Source: Tenebrio molitor
Lineage: Eukaryota > Arthropoda > Insecta > Coleoptera > Tenebrionidae
Length of the DNA: 64,000 bases
NCBI RefSeq assembly: GCF_963966145.1
Contig: NC_091048.1
Span: 17,918,001 to 17,982,000 of the forward strand
Reading direction: 5' to 3'
Both the position numbers and the translations under genes were made by a program. Shown here piece after piece: positions 54,354 through 64,000 of this stretch. How positions within the stretch are numbered: the first letter of the stretch is position 1; every line of letters begins with the position of its first letter. The notes under the pieces were generated by a model. The model was not told where the DNA came from and searched no databases. It worked only from the letters and a program-made list of their open reading frames with translations.

Positions 54354-55349
54354 GATTTTACTTTTCGTAACCAGTTACGAAAAGTGTGACGTTTCCCAAC
54401 CTCAAATAATTTTGAAAAGTGTCACTTTATATGTCAAAATTAGAAAAATTTATTTTCACAATTACAATATCGAGACCGGGTTTATATTGCCGCATTTTGT
54501 TACCAAAATGGTGTTTCTGCACACGTTGTGGAAGGTATGTTGTGGATCAATCCGTTGTGTACAGATCGCAAGTGCCGAAAAATATTAGATTCATACACTT
54601 ATTGGTCCCTACAATCACAAGAAGGCATAAACAGACGGAACAGGTATTATGCCTACAATATCATCATCGGACGTATTTGTGACTTGAACGGACACATAAT
54701 TAGTGACAAAATAAATGATCGATCAAGGTGAAATGTACGTTTTTAATTATTTACGATAAAATAATGGTACCTGTGATTTCCCGGTTTTCGTATTACAAAT
54801 ATGAACACTATCAAAATTGAAAACAAGTGTTCTACAGGTTTTTAACGTGATTTTCGTGATTTTATTACCCACCCAGCACCCCTATTCACTCCACTGTCCC
54901 GTTAGTGTCACGGGGTAATGGGGCATTTGCACAAGATTTGAGTGGTGGGAAACGATCCAGGAGGACGCCCTGAGGCTATCTAGCCAGAAAAAACGCGAAA
55001 ATTCCAGAAGTAGTCAAAGTGAACAATTACCCAATGTTTTTTGTTAGCAACGTATAAAACCAGCGATTTGAAACTTCACCTATAACATACACGACATTTT
55101 TAGACCTTATTTGTTAACTTAATTTTCATTCATTAGTGTTAATTATTGCGTTGAGCTAGCCACTAATCATTGAGCAAGAAACATGTAAGCGTCCTATACT
55201 CCATAAAGAGTGAAAGAGGAAAGATGAAAAATATAGACATAACCATGTGGTTGAATGACGTTGTTTTTATTACAATATTCAATAGTTATTCAAGGGGGAA
55301 TATAAGATTTATTATTCATCTGTTTATTTTAATTTTAATCTAAATGTTT

Positions 55350-56666
55350 TAAAATAAATCTTTAGGAAGTTTATCTCTTTTAGGCTCTCCAATCTTTGAC
55401 CAAGGCTTCAAAAACACTGTCGAAAAAACTATTATTACAGTTGAAAATCTTTTAAATAAAGCTGAATTTCTTAGCAGACACGTGGCTTATACCTTAATCA
55501 AGAACTGTCTTTTCATACCAAAATTTAATTTTTTATTAAGAACAACTCCTTTTTGGAAATTTTCTAATTACGTTAATTCCATTGATTCTTCTTTAAAGTC
55601 TTCTTTAGAAAAAATACTTAATTTACGTTTAACTGATTTACAATGGTGTCAGTCCACTTTACCGATTAGATTTGGTGGACTGGGAATTCGCCGCATTTCC
55701 GATATTTGCCTCCCTGCTTTCCTATCTTCAGTTCATGGTGTTAAAAAGCTTGTTTCTCAATTACTAAATTCAAAGGATAATGAGCTTATTATTCACCATT
55801 ATGATGAAGCTTTAGCAGTCTGGGATGTTGAAAATGAGAACGAAAGACCAACAATTCCACAATTTCAGAAGAATTGGGATAATATCAATATCAAAAGAAT
55901 AATTGACAATGACTTAATCTTTAATTCATCTAGGGACTTGGCTCGTTTTAAGGCTTTGCAATGCAGAGAATCAGGATCTTGGTTACATGCAATACCTTCT
56001 CCTAATATTGGTACTCTTTTAGATAACACTTCCTTCCAAGTTTGTATTGGTTTAAGATTAGGTTGTAATCTTTGTACACCTCATATTTGCAAATGCAATG
56101 CGAAAGTTGATGAAATTGGTATTCACGGTCTAAGTTGTTCCAAAAGCAGTGGTAGATTTTCAAGACACACTGAAATTAATTCTATTATCAACCGGTCTTT
56201 GACTTCTATTCATGTTAATTCAACTTTAGAACCAAACGGACTATCTCGTGATGACGGAAAACGCTCTGATGGGATGACTTTAATACCGTGGAAAAAAGGT
56301 CAACCTTTGGTTTGGGACGTTACTGTCGTAGATACACTTGCAGACAGTTACGTATTGAAAACATCTGAAGTCTCAGGTTTTGCCGCTGAAATGGCTTGCA
56401 AACGCAAACATAACAAATATCGTTCAATTATTTCGTCAAACTACATATTTAAAGGTTTAGCCTTTGAAACCTTAGGCCCTTGGTGCAAAGAAACAATAGA
56501 TTTTATTAATGTCATCGGAGACCGACTTATCGCGGAATCAGGCGATTCAAAATCTAAGAAATTCCTTTTTGAGAGGATTTCCCTTGCCATTCAACGTGGA
56601 AACGCTGCAAGCATTCGGGGCACTTTTCCAGATTCCGCATTATTATCGGAAATTTTCGCATTGTAA
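55350..56666 (+). pseudogene. Endonuclease-type LINE, 3' half intact (copy 3)
   Basis: Open from about 55350 to the stop at 56664-56666, at least 430 codons: LLGSPIFDQGFKNTVEKTII, RHVAYTLIKNCLFIPKFNF, FGGLGIRRISDICLPAF. Next is a Cys/His cluster (GCNLCTPHICKCNAKVDEIG, HGLSC) and then LSRDDGKRSDGMTLIPW with PLVWDVTVVDT. It ends SIAIQRGN-type (SLAIQRGNAASIRGTFPDSA). The Cys/His cluster followed by R(P/S)DG..WDVT resembles the restriction-like endonuclease tail of R2-group LINEs. The 5' half with the RT fingers and palm is missing. AATAAA near 56697 may be its 3' end signal. It lies 319 bp beyond the long-TIR element and shows the empty site for the MITE at 40684. Confidence 0.82.
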
Positions 56667-57603
56667 ATTAAAAATGTTATTTTATGTTAAATTTTAATAA
56701 ATCTTGATTCATTTTTTCTACTTCCTTCTCTAAAGTGTCACATTTTGCACTGACAAATAGTGTATAAAACGTCACTTTAAAAACGATTGTTCATTAGTCA
56801 CAACTTGGTGTCCATTCGGGCGTTTTCGGCATATTAAACACGCTCGAAGTTTCTTTAAACACGGCTTGAATTTTTTGGACATATTTAGCTCTAGATCAAG
56901 TTGGTATTTTGACGTTTATCAGTTTCGCATTGGGCGTGAAAGAAAACGTCATTGCAGTGGAATAATTCGTTGTATTTTTCAAATATGGACCTGAAGCCAC
57001 CAACAGTTTGTATCCTGAGAAATATATATATTCCTATTTGGTATGTTCATTTAGTTTCTATGTTTAAATTAACGTTTAATAAAAAAGTTGCTTGTTTCGT
57101 TTCTGTGTTCCATTTGTTAATTTGGTCGTAGAAAAAGTATAGTATTCAACTCGTTTATAAACTTCTCTAGACACCTGTTTATTAAACACTCTCTCCGCTA
57201 CGCTTGGCTCGTGCCTAACATAAAACGCGTGTCTAAAGTGCCGTTTATAAATCTTGTTGCATAATATACTATTAAATATCTCAAGATAGTTTTCAGTTCT
57301 GTCTGAAGGGGTTAATGAAATAAATACCTACGCATATGTACTATTTTGGAAAATACATACAGTGCGTTCGTAAAGTTCGGCATAAATTCGATAAAACTGT
57401 AGTCTGTGTCTGTAAGTATTAATTTCTGCGAAAAATCTTCGAAGAGGTCAAGTTTGTTTTTAAAAAATGTATATTCTTCAGTAGGTATGTACTTTACTTA
57501 TTTATGTTGATAGCTTTTCGTTTCCTAATTACGAGTATGACGTCATCAATATTTTTTTAAAAGCAAACCCCCACTTTTTTCTTCTTTTTCTGATTGGCAA
57601 GCT
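56667..57603. other. Intergenic with one hairpin, no gene
   Basis: Positions about 57150-57252 form an imperfect palindrome (CTCGTTTATAAACTTCTCTA and complement). The rest is A/T-rich without supported features. Confidence 0.45.
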
Positions 57604-57996
57604 GTCCTTGTAGGCGGACAATAAATGTTGTTTTGTCCCCGAACTTCTGAGTCTCACTCTCCTGTCCCGCTCCCCGATCCGGACAATCGGAGTTTGTTTG
57701 TGGCCGGTCCCTTTAGGTCAGAAATAACTAGTACCTATAAAAAGAACACCTTGTTCACACCGCAAAGCTTTGTTTGTCCGCGGATGCGACTTTATACGAA
57801 CGCTAACACTCGAAGTTCAATCAAAGAAAGTGAACCCTTAAATAACTACGTTTATTTTAATAAAATGGTACAGTTTGCTGGTTGGTGGGTGAATGTACAA
57901 TGTTGTTTTTACCATTTCTGGTCTTACCAGATGCGCAGGCGCCCTAACTCACCCTTTGGTAGGGGTGTCTTTTGTGACGGCCTGCTGGCCGTAACA
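57604..57996 (-). repeat. 3' LTR of the second BEL/Pao element (approximate right border)
   Basis: On the minus strand the purine tract CAAGGGCGGCGGGA (57997-58010) is followed by TGTTACGGCCAGCAGGCCGT, a good LTR start. The end near 57604 (..CAAGGACA) is a guess because the partner LTR lies outside the window. Confidence 0.55.
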
Positions 57997-58244
57997 TCCC
58001 GCCGCCCTTGAAATCCCGTAGGGGGTTCAAAATACATATACAGATACTTAAGTATTATACATGTGTACACAGATATAGCAAAGCAAAAAAATGGGGGGGA
58101 TAAATTACATTAGATTACACGAAAAAAAAAATGATTGAAAACAATAATGATACGTCTAACACTATTATGTGAATGGCATGCACGAAACTGATAATGGTTT
58201 ATAATGACTTTCGATTGGAAGCACACACTTTTCACTGATAGTAA

Positions 58245-58729
58245 TTAATAATGACTTTCGATTGGAAGCACACACACTTTTCTCACACCACGTTTGTATG
58301 TCCCTCTGTTGGTTTTGACGGTGACCACTCGAACGTTGCCGTCGCTTCCAGGGTGCACCTGCTGGATTCTGCCTAAGGGCCAGCAGAGCGGGGGAACGTT
58401 GTCTTCCACTAGCAGGACCAAATCACCGGGCTGCAGGGACGGCGATGGTGACTGCCACTTTGTGCGGCCTTGTAGATAGGACAGGTATTCTGTTCTCCAC
58501 CTTTTCCAGAAGTGTTGCCTTAATCTCTCCAAAAGTTGGTGTCGAGACAGCTGATTGATTTTGAGTTCGGTGAGGTGGGGCTCCAACGGTGCTGTTAGCG
58601 CTTCGCCAATGAGGAAGTGCCCCGGTGTGATGGCCGTAAGGTCGTTGGGATCGTTGGACATGGGGACGAGGGGGCAGGAATTTAGGCATGCTTCTATGCG
58701 AGTCAGAAGAGTATATAACTCGTCATAAG
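58245..58729 (-). pseudogene. BEL/Pao integrase C-terminal part (element 2)
   Basis: YDELYTLLTRIEACLNSCPL then SNDPNDLTAITPGHFLIGEA, LRQHFWKRWRTEYLSYLQGR and VLLVEDNVPP, the last quarter of a BEL-type integrase. It is cut from the rest by the TTAA element at 58734-61392; apart from that the frame is open to its stop. A tandem duplication of about 45 bp containing TTTCGATTGGAAGCACACAC spans its very end (58208 and 58248). Confidence 0.88.
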
Positions 58730-58733
58730 TTAA

Positions 58734-61392
58734 GGGTGACCGATACTGGCGAAGTGTTTCAGTTTTGCCACCTTTATAACGCAGCCACTAATACACAGTA
58801 GAGTATATAGATAAGTATGGAAACCAAACTGAATTTTTACCTGAAATAATAAGCCCTGAGGCTCTGACCGTTTCCATGCCCTTACCGAAAGGTTCTCGGA
58901 GTTTTATGGTTTAATCTGGTTTATCAGACAAACAATAAATACATTTCTTATTTTGTCTAAAAATGTAAGACATAATTTTCTTCTGGAAAATTGTCGAATA
59001 ATAAAATTATTAATATTATAATAGATTAAAATGGTCCAATAATATGAAGTCCCAAAATTCACGCCCATAAATAAATGTCTTTTCCGCATTAGACACATTA
59101 GACGTCGTATGTTTTTGCAACGAATTACATACAAGATTTTTTCTAATTCCGTAAAGTATTAGGCAAAAAACAAGAAAAAAGAAATACAGGTTTTAATTTT
59201 TTTAATTCACTAATTTATTACTCCTATCATTCTATCACTCTCTATCTACTCCAATTCATTTATTACAAAAGTGATATTTATTGTTACAATTTTGTAGCGA
59301 TTTTCTTGCCAAATGAGTGATTTTGATCTGCGGTATAGCTGCTGTATGTATATCCAGTTTATTACCTGCGAAGTCGCAGCCAGTTATCAACGATTTGAGC
59401 AATGGCTTGCGTTTTTTAAAAGTTTCTTTTACATGATGAACTGATGAGATCAATTCAATACTTTGATTGCTTTAGTAAAAGAAAAGAAAGCTTTTCTTGT
59501 AATTTTATACTTCTCACGTCATTGTGACATTCAAATGACCACCAAAAATCCACCTATTTTGCAATGGAACTACTGGTCTCGCGAAGGAGTAGATAATTAC
59601 CAATTCGCGATTTCTTTTTGTGATTTATACATATACCTACCTGCATACTCCACAACGCACAAAACTTTTCATACGATCATACTTTAATTTATAAATCAAT
59701 ATTTCTGTACTTAATTTGTTATACCGGGTGTATTATGAAAAACCTTTGGTGCTATAACTTCCTTATTTTTTATCCGATTTTAATAAATGATACATCAAAC
59801 AAAATTCGTTTTAGAAACACTATAGCTCGACATGCTATAATTTTTTTTTGACATTATATTTTTTGACAGACCGCAGCTAACTTTGTTTTTTTAAGTTGCA
59901 CTGTATATTTTTTTATTTTTATTCTGATAGATGTTTATCTTCTGAAACACAAACATTAAAATAAAAAATCAAAAATTTGTTTTTAATTAAAAAAAATTGA
60001 ATTTCCAAAAATCAAGTAACCATAACTTTACTATAGCAAATGTTCGAAATTACCTCCATTCTCTCTAAGGTACATTCGACAGCTTCCACTGACGCCTATT
60101 GCGGCGTTTAATAAAAATTCTGGTGGTATTTGTTCACATACTGCTACGATTCTTGTTACTAAATCATTTCTGTTATCGACGGAGTCAAATAGACATTGTC
60201 TAGAATGCACTTTTATTACTGTTTAATGTGACTGCTTGATTAAAAAAAAAAACGTTATTTTTTAATTTCTTCTTTTTGATTCTATGCATGAACATGTTGT
60301 TTACATTTTCATATTCTAAATAAAAATCTCTATAAAACTGAGCAAAAAAAGTTAATAGTGCAATTTGAAAAAAAAAGTTGACTATCATTTGTCAAAAACA
60401 GAACTCAAGAACAAATATTGGATCAATTCAAATTGTAGCCCATTTAAAACGATTTTGCTTGACACATCAATTATTAAAATCGTCTGAAAAATAAGGAAGT
60501 TATAGCACCAAAGATTTTTCATAATACACCCGGTATATATATTTTATAATGTTAATGACGTTGACGTAATAATGTGCGGACTAAATTAGACAACAATTTA
60601 TTCATTATTTTTATACGTACATATTTTTAAAAAAACCTAATATTTAATTCCAAAAATTAATTTTCATAAAAAAAAAGCAAAAATTAACTCGCTCTGTACG
60701 GTCATAGTTTATATTAGAATTTCTGAAGAAATTCGAATAATACCGGGACAGGGTATTATCTGTAGTCATAAAATTTCCTGGTTGAAAACTGATCGGCGGC
60801 CCAAACTAACCCCCGGATTTGTCCCGTTCCTAAACAGGTAGGTAGTTTTGAAAATCGGAGAAAAGATGTGCCTCTACTGCCTCTGGTGGCAAAAGCGATG
60901 AACTAAAACCGTTTTTATTCGCAAATTTATAAATGAATAACTTCCACAACTTCTGTTTTTTTTAATTATTATTTAATGTAGTAGGTAAAGGTAAATATAT
61001 TGTATAGAATTACAAAATATTCTAACGAAATGTTCTCCTGGAAGACGAAAAATTTAACTTTTACATTAAGCTCAATATAAAAAAAAACAAATGTTTCATC
61101 CACAATTTCACAACGCAGCGGACTCAGTAAACTCATTTAGATTCATTCTACAAAATCTGGAAGCATAATATTGAAATTTAGGTAATAAAAAATCGAATTA
61201 AAGCCGCGCACTTTAGGTTTTTATCATATCATCAGACAATCTTTTTCTCTTATAAAAAAAAGTATAACGCTGCGGTCTGGAGAATTAAAAAACCTTTAAT
61301 TTGATGTATGATACTTGACGAATGATTGCGTATTAACTGAGTTCTTTGCAATTAATGAAATACACTCTAGTCAACGCTGGTATCGGTCACCC
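58734..61392. mobile_element. 2.66-kb TTAA-flanked DNA transposon (piggyBac- or Kolobok-type ends)
   Basis: The ends GGGTGACCGATAC and its complement are perfect 13-bp inverted repeats and are followed inward by weaker similarity. TTAA lies on both sides (58730-58733, 61393-61396). The target is the integrase coding sequence of a BEL/Pao element, so the boundary is certain: skipping the insert and one TTAA leaves the integrase in frame. No transposase of any family can be read inside; ORFs are below 80 codons. It contains a nested 818-bp foldback (59720-60537). Confidence 0.9.
59720..60537. mobile_element. Foldback element with TATACCGGGTG ends, copy 3
   Basis: 818 bp. The termini TATACCGGGTGTATTATGAA and complement extend inward through GGTGCTATAACTTCCTTATT. 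No transposase ORF. Nested in the TTAA element. Confidence 0.85.
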
Positions 61393-64000
61393 TTAAAACT
61401 GTTTCTCCGACGACTCTTTTTATATGATATTTGACGGATTTGACGCCAGCTTCCCACAACCCCCCAAAGTTCGGTGTTCGAGGAGGAATGAATTTCCATT
61501 GAATGTTCTCGTTACTCAATGTCGTTACAAGTTTACGTGAGATTTCAGAATTTTGAAAAAACTGGTGGAGGTCAATAAGGTCTTTGTTGGCCTTGATAAA
61601 ATTTGTGGCGTTATCGGAAATGATAGATTTGACGGTACCGCGGCGAGAAACAAATCTTTTTAATGCGTCTAAAAAGGTGTCAGCAGTGAGGTCTGAAACC
61701 AATTCAATATGAATAGCCTTTGTGCTCAGACAAATGAATAAACAGACATAAGCTTTAATTGTTTTTTGCTTTCCGCGCCCGCGATGTGTCTTAATCAGAA
61801 TCGGACCACAATAATCTAAACCGGAATTTATGAACGGTCTGGCCGGTTCTAGTCTTTTAACCGGTAGATCTCCCATTTTCTGTTGTGCGATAATAGGTTT
61901 CGCTCGGAAACACGAGATGCATTTGTGTATAATTTGTTTTATTTTGTTGCGACCTGCGATGGGCCAATATTGCTGTCTGATGGATGCTAACGTTGATTGT
62001 GTGCCTGAATGCAAATTTTTTACATGAAAATGACGTATGATGGCTTCCGTGACGTTATGATTTTTTGGTATTAAAACCGGGTGTTTCTGATTATATGCTA
62101 AGTTTGCGTTTCGAATTCTACCGCCAACTCGGATTACACCATTTTCGTCTAGGAATGGACTTAGATTACGTATGGTGCTGTTTTTCTCAATTCCACCGCC
62201 CGTGGACAGTTGATGATATTCTTCAGCGAACGACCTTTTTTGAATTGACTTTACAATTACGTTATTAGCAACATTTAACTCCTCGGTCGTTAAAGGTCCA
62301 GTAATTTTATTGTTAACGCGTTTAGCATTATTTATAAATCTGCAAACGTAAGCAACCACTCGCTTTAATTTAGGGAAATCCGAACATTTGGTGAAAATAT
62401 CTAATTCTTCGTTGGTTACCACAGCACCAATAGATAACCCTTTTTTCTCGGGAATGTTTTCGAGATTTTGATTGGTGATTTTAATTGTTTGATAATTTTC
62501 AGTGCTATTTTCTAACCAGGACGGACCGTGCCACCATAATGCATTATCCCTTAATTGTGATGGAGACGCACCTCGAGATAAGATGTCCGCTGGATTATCG
62601 GCGCTATCGACGTGATACCAATTATTTATGCTTGTTTTTGACTGAATGTCGGCCACGCGGTGGGCCACGAAAGTTTGCCAATGAATTGGCTCTCGCGCTA
62701 GCCACGCTAACACTATGGTCGAATCAGTCCAGTAAAATTGTTGCGTAATTTCGGTGTTTAGGGTCCCAATAACTTTATTAGCTAATTGGGCTAAAAAACA
62801 CGCTGCAAGCAACTCTAACCGTGGAATCGTTAGTGATTTTAGTGGAGCTACGCGAGACTTTGCAATTAATAATTGCACTTGGACGTGGCCGCTTTTGTCA
62901 ATCGTTTTCAAATATATCGGTGCCCCGTAAGCCCGTTCGGAAGCGTCTGAGAACCCATGTAGTTCGATTTTCGTTGAGTTTTTTATTATGACCTTTCGTG
63001 GTATTTGGATGCCGCTAACCGTGTTGAAACCGTTTATTATTTCCAGCCATCGCGATTTTATGTCTGACGGTACTGCTTGATCCCAGTCCAAGTTTCTGGT
63101 CCACAGTGTTTGAAGGAGAACCTTGGCCGAAACAATCACGGGGCTGATTAGACCCAAGGGGTCGAATATTTGACATATGGTACTTAATATATTGCGTTTG
63201 GTTGTTTTGTTCGGAATCGACATCGGGGAAATGTTATATTTTAATTGATCTTCGCTAAAATTCCAGTAAAGTCCCAAAGTTTTTGTTTCACTGCCCTTGT
63301 CTAACTGGACTACGCTACCATTATTGACGTTGCGATTATTTGAATGTGGTAAACAAGTGGCTTCATTCGAAGTCCACTTCGAAAGCTCGAACCCGCCTGA
63401 ATTTAAAATTTTAATTAATTGATCGCGAATGGTTAGTAATTTTTCTTTGGAGTCACTTCCAGTTAGGAGGTCGTCTATGTAAAAATCGTTCAAAATTACG
63501 TTGCTAGCACTTGGATAATCGTTTTTGTTTTCGTGTGCCAACTGTTGGAGACATCGTACCGCTAAAAATGGTGCCGAGGCGGTACCATAAGTCACCGTAG
63601 TTAGTCGAAAGATTTGAAGCGGTTGGTTTGGATTATCGCGCCATATGATTCTTTGGTAATCTTTGTCGTGCTCGTTAATTTTGATCTGGCGGTACATCTT
63701 TGTTATGTCCGCGTTTAGTACATATTGATGTGTCCTAAAACGAATGAGAATCTCTAAAAGATCTTGCTGGAGTTTCGGACCGACCAGAAGATTATCATTT
63801 AAACTTTTTCCGTTATTGGATTTCGCGCTGGCGTCGAACACCACTCGGATTTTTTTTGAATCTAGAGAATTCTTATATACTGCGTGATGAGGAAGGTAAT
63901 AGCAATCAGGGTTGTTTATTTCGATTAATGGTACATTCTCCATGTGTCCTAAATTACGATATTCGCGGATGAAATTCCCATAATCAATTTGAAATTGTTT
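61393..64000 (-). pseudogene. BEL/Pao RT-RNase H-integrase (element 2), runs off the window
   Basis: One uninterrupted frame from the window edge to the TTAA insertion. The frame is open upstream of 63943 too, reading FIREYRNLGHMENVPLIEIN. RT: VVFDASAKSNNGKSLNDNL and FYIDDLLTGSD. RNase H: IELHGFSDASERAYGAPIYL and FYWTDSTIVLAW. Integrase: the HHCC motif in HFHVKNLHSGTQSTLASIRQ..CISCF, GLDYCGP, IISDNATNF and FGGLWEAGVKSV. It is a different family from the element at 18573 (many residue differences). No stop or frameshift is seen before the insertion, so this copy was probably coding-competent when it was hit. The last codons before 61367 come from the inserted transposon. Confidence 0.92.

Larger units (their letters stand above)
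50229..55031. mobile_element. 4.8-kb long-TIR element containing a tyrosine-recombinase gene
   Basis: Begins GGTAATTGTTCAG and ends with the complement, flanked by CAATGTTT on both sides (50221-50228, 55032-55039). The right arm spans about 54700-55031. The left arm spans about 50229-50845 because 275 bp (50442-50716) are inserted in it. Long arms and an 8-bp duplication fit MULE/Phantom- or Merlin-type elements, but no DDE transposase is visible. The interior holds a TATACCGGGTG foldback (51253-51964), a hairpin (about 52354-52473) and the recombinase gene. An 87-codon ORF at 54419-54682 with CFCTRCGRYVVD could be a transposase remnant; unproven. Confidence 0.85.

Noticed and set aside
62065..62748. 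Plus-strand ORFs inside the second BEL/Pao element
   Set aside because: Shadows of the minus-strand pol frame.

Overview
This is an A/T-rich stretch of a eukaryotic, almost certainly insect, genome. It is dominated by one tandem cluster of five UDP-glycosyltransferase (UGT) genes embedded in dense transposable-element debris. The UGT proteins (N-terminal signal peptide, UGT signature, C-terminal membrane anchor with a lysine tail), the tiny 49-74 bp introns and the mobile elements (BEL/Pao, jockey-like and endonuclease-type LINEs, hAT, tyrosine-recombinase elements, a tRNA-derived SINE, many foldback MITEs) point to an insect. A beetle is my best guess, by inference only.

Genes. All five UGTs lie on the minus strand, so the transcription order is E (47728-49441), D (38867-45493), C (33570-36060), B (12938-18299), A (3711-5450). 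Each has four coding exons with the same intron phases. All five reading frames close cleanly to 517 or 520 residues, so all look functional. Introns 2 and 3 are 52-74 bp everywhere. Intron 1 is 57 and 49 bp in A and E but 3.7, 0.8 and 5.0 kb in B, C and D, where it shares an ancestral core that later filled with transposons. B, C and D are recent paralogs: their promoters align, C and D share a duplicated 5' flank, and B and D have a 268-bp identical tract in exon 2 that looks like gene conversion. The likely role is conjugation of small lipophilic compounds (plant toxins, insecticides, pigments, hormones) to sugar on the lumenal face of the ER.

Mobile elements, left to right. 0.4-3.2 kb: foldback MITEs. 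6.3-7.6 kb: a 1.24-kb foldback element with TATACCGGGTG ends. 8.6-12.9 kb: LINE fragments and a dimeric tRNA-derived SINE nested in a MITE. 15.1-15.9 kb, inside UGT B intron 1: a decayed coding-like tandem repeat carrying KEN-box-like motifs. 18.57-24.59 kb: a nearly complete young BEL/Pao retrotransposon (245-bp LTRs differing at one base, 5-bp target duplication) inserted about 270 bp upstream of the UGT B start codon. 24.6-33.5 kb: tyrosine-recombinase, hAT and LINE fragments and a 119-bp-arm near-perfect palindrome. 40.3-44.8 kb, inside UGT D intron 1: a LINE copy with a long target duplication, several MITEs and a hAT remnant. 50.23-55.03 kb: a 4.8-kb long-inverted-repeat element with an 8-bp target duplication, containing a Crypton-like tyrosine-recombinase gene itself bracketed by 15-bp direct repeats. 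55.35-56.67 kb: the 3' half of an endonuclease-type LINE. 57.6-64.0 kb: a second BEL/Pao element, running off the window, interrupted in its integrase by a 2.66-kb TTAA-flanked DNA transposon that itself carries a TATACCGGGTG foldback element.

The least explained structures are the recombinase gene between direct repeats inside a long-TIR element, the TTAA-type element, the KEN-like tandem repeat and the GC-richer orphan segment at 28.5-29.85 kb. No tRNA, rRNA or CRISPR was found. All alignments and identities are by eye.
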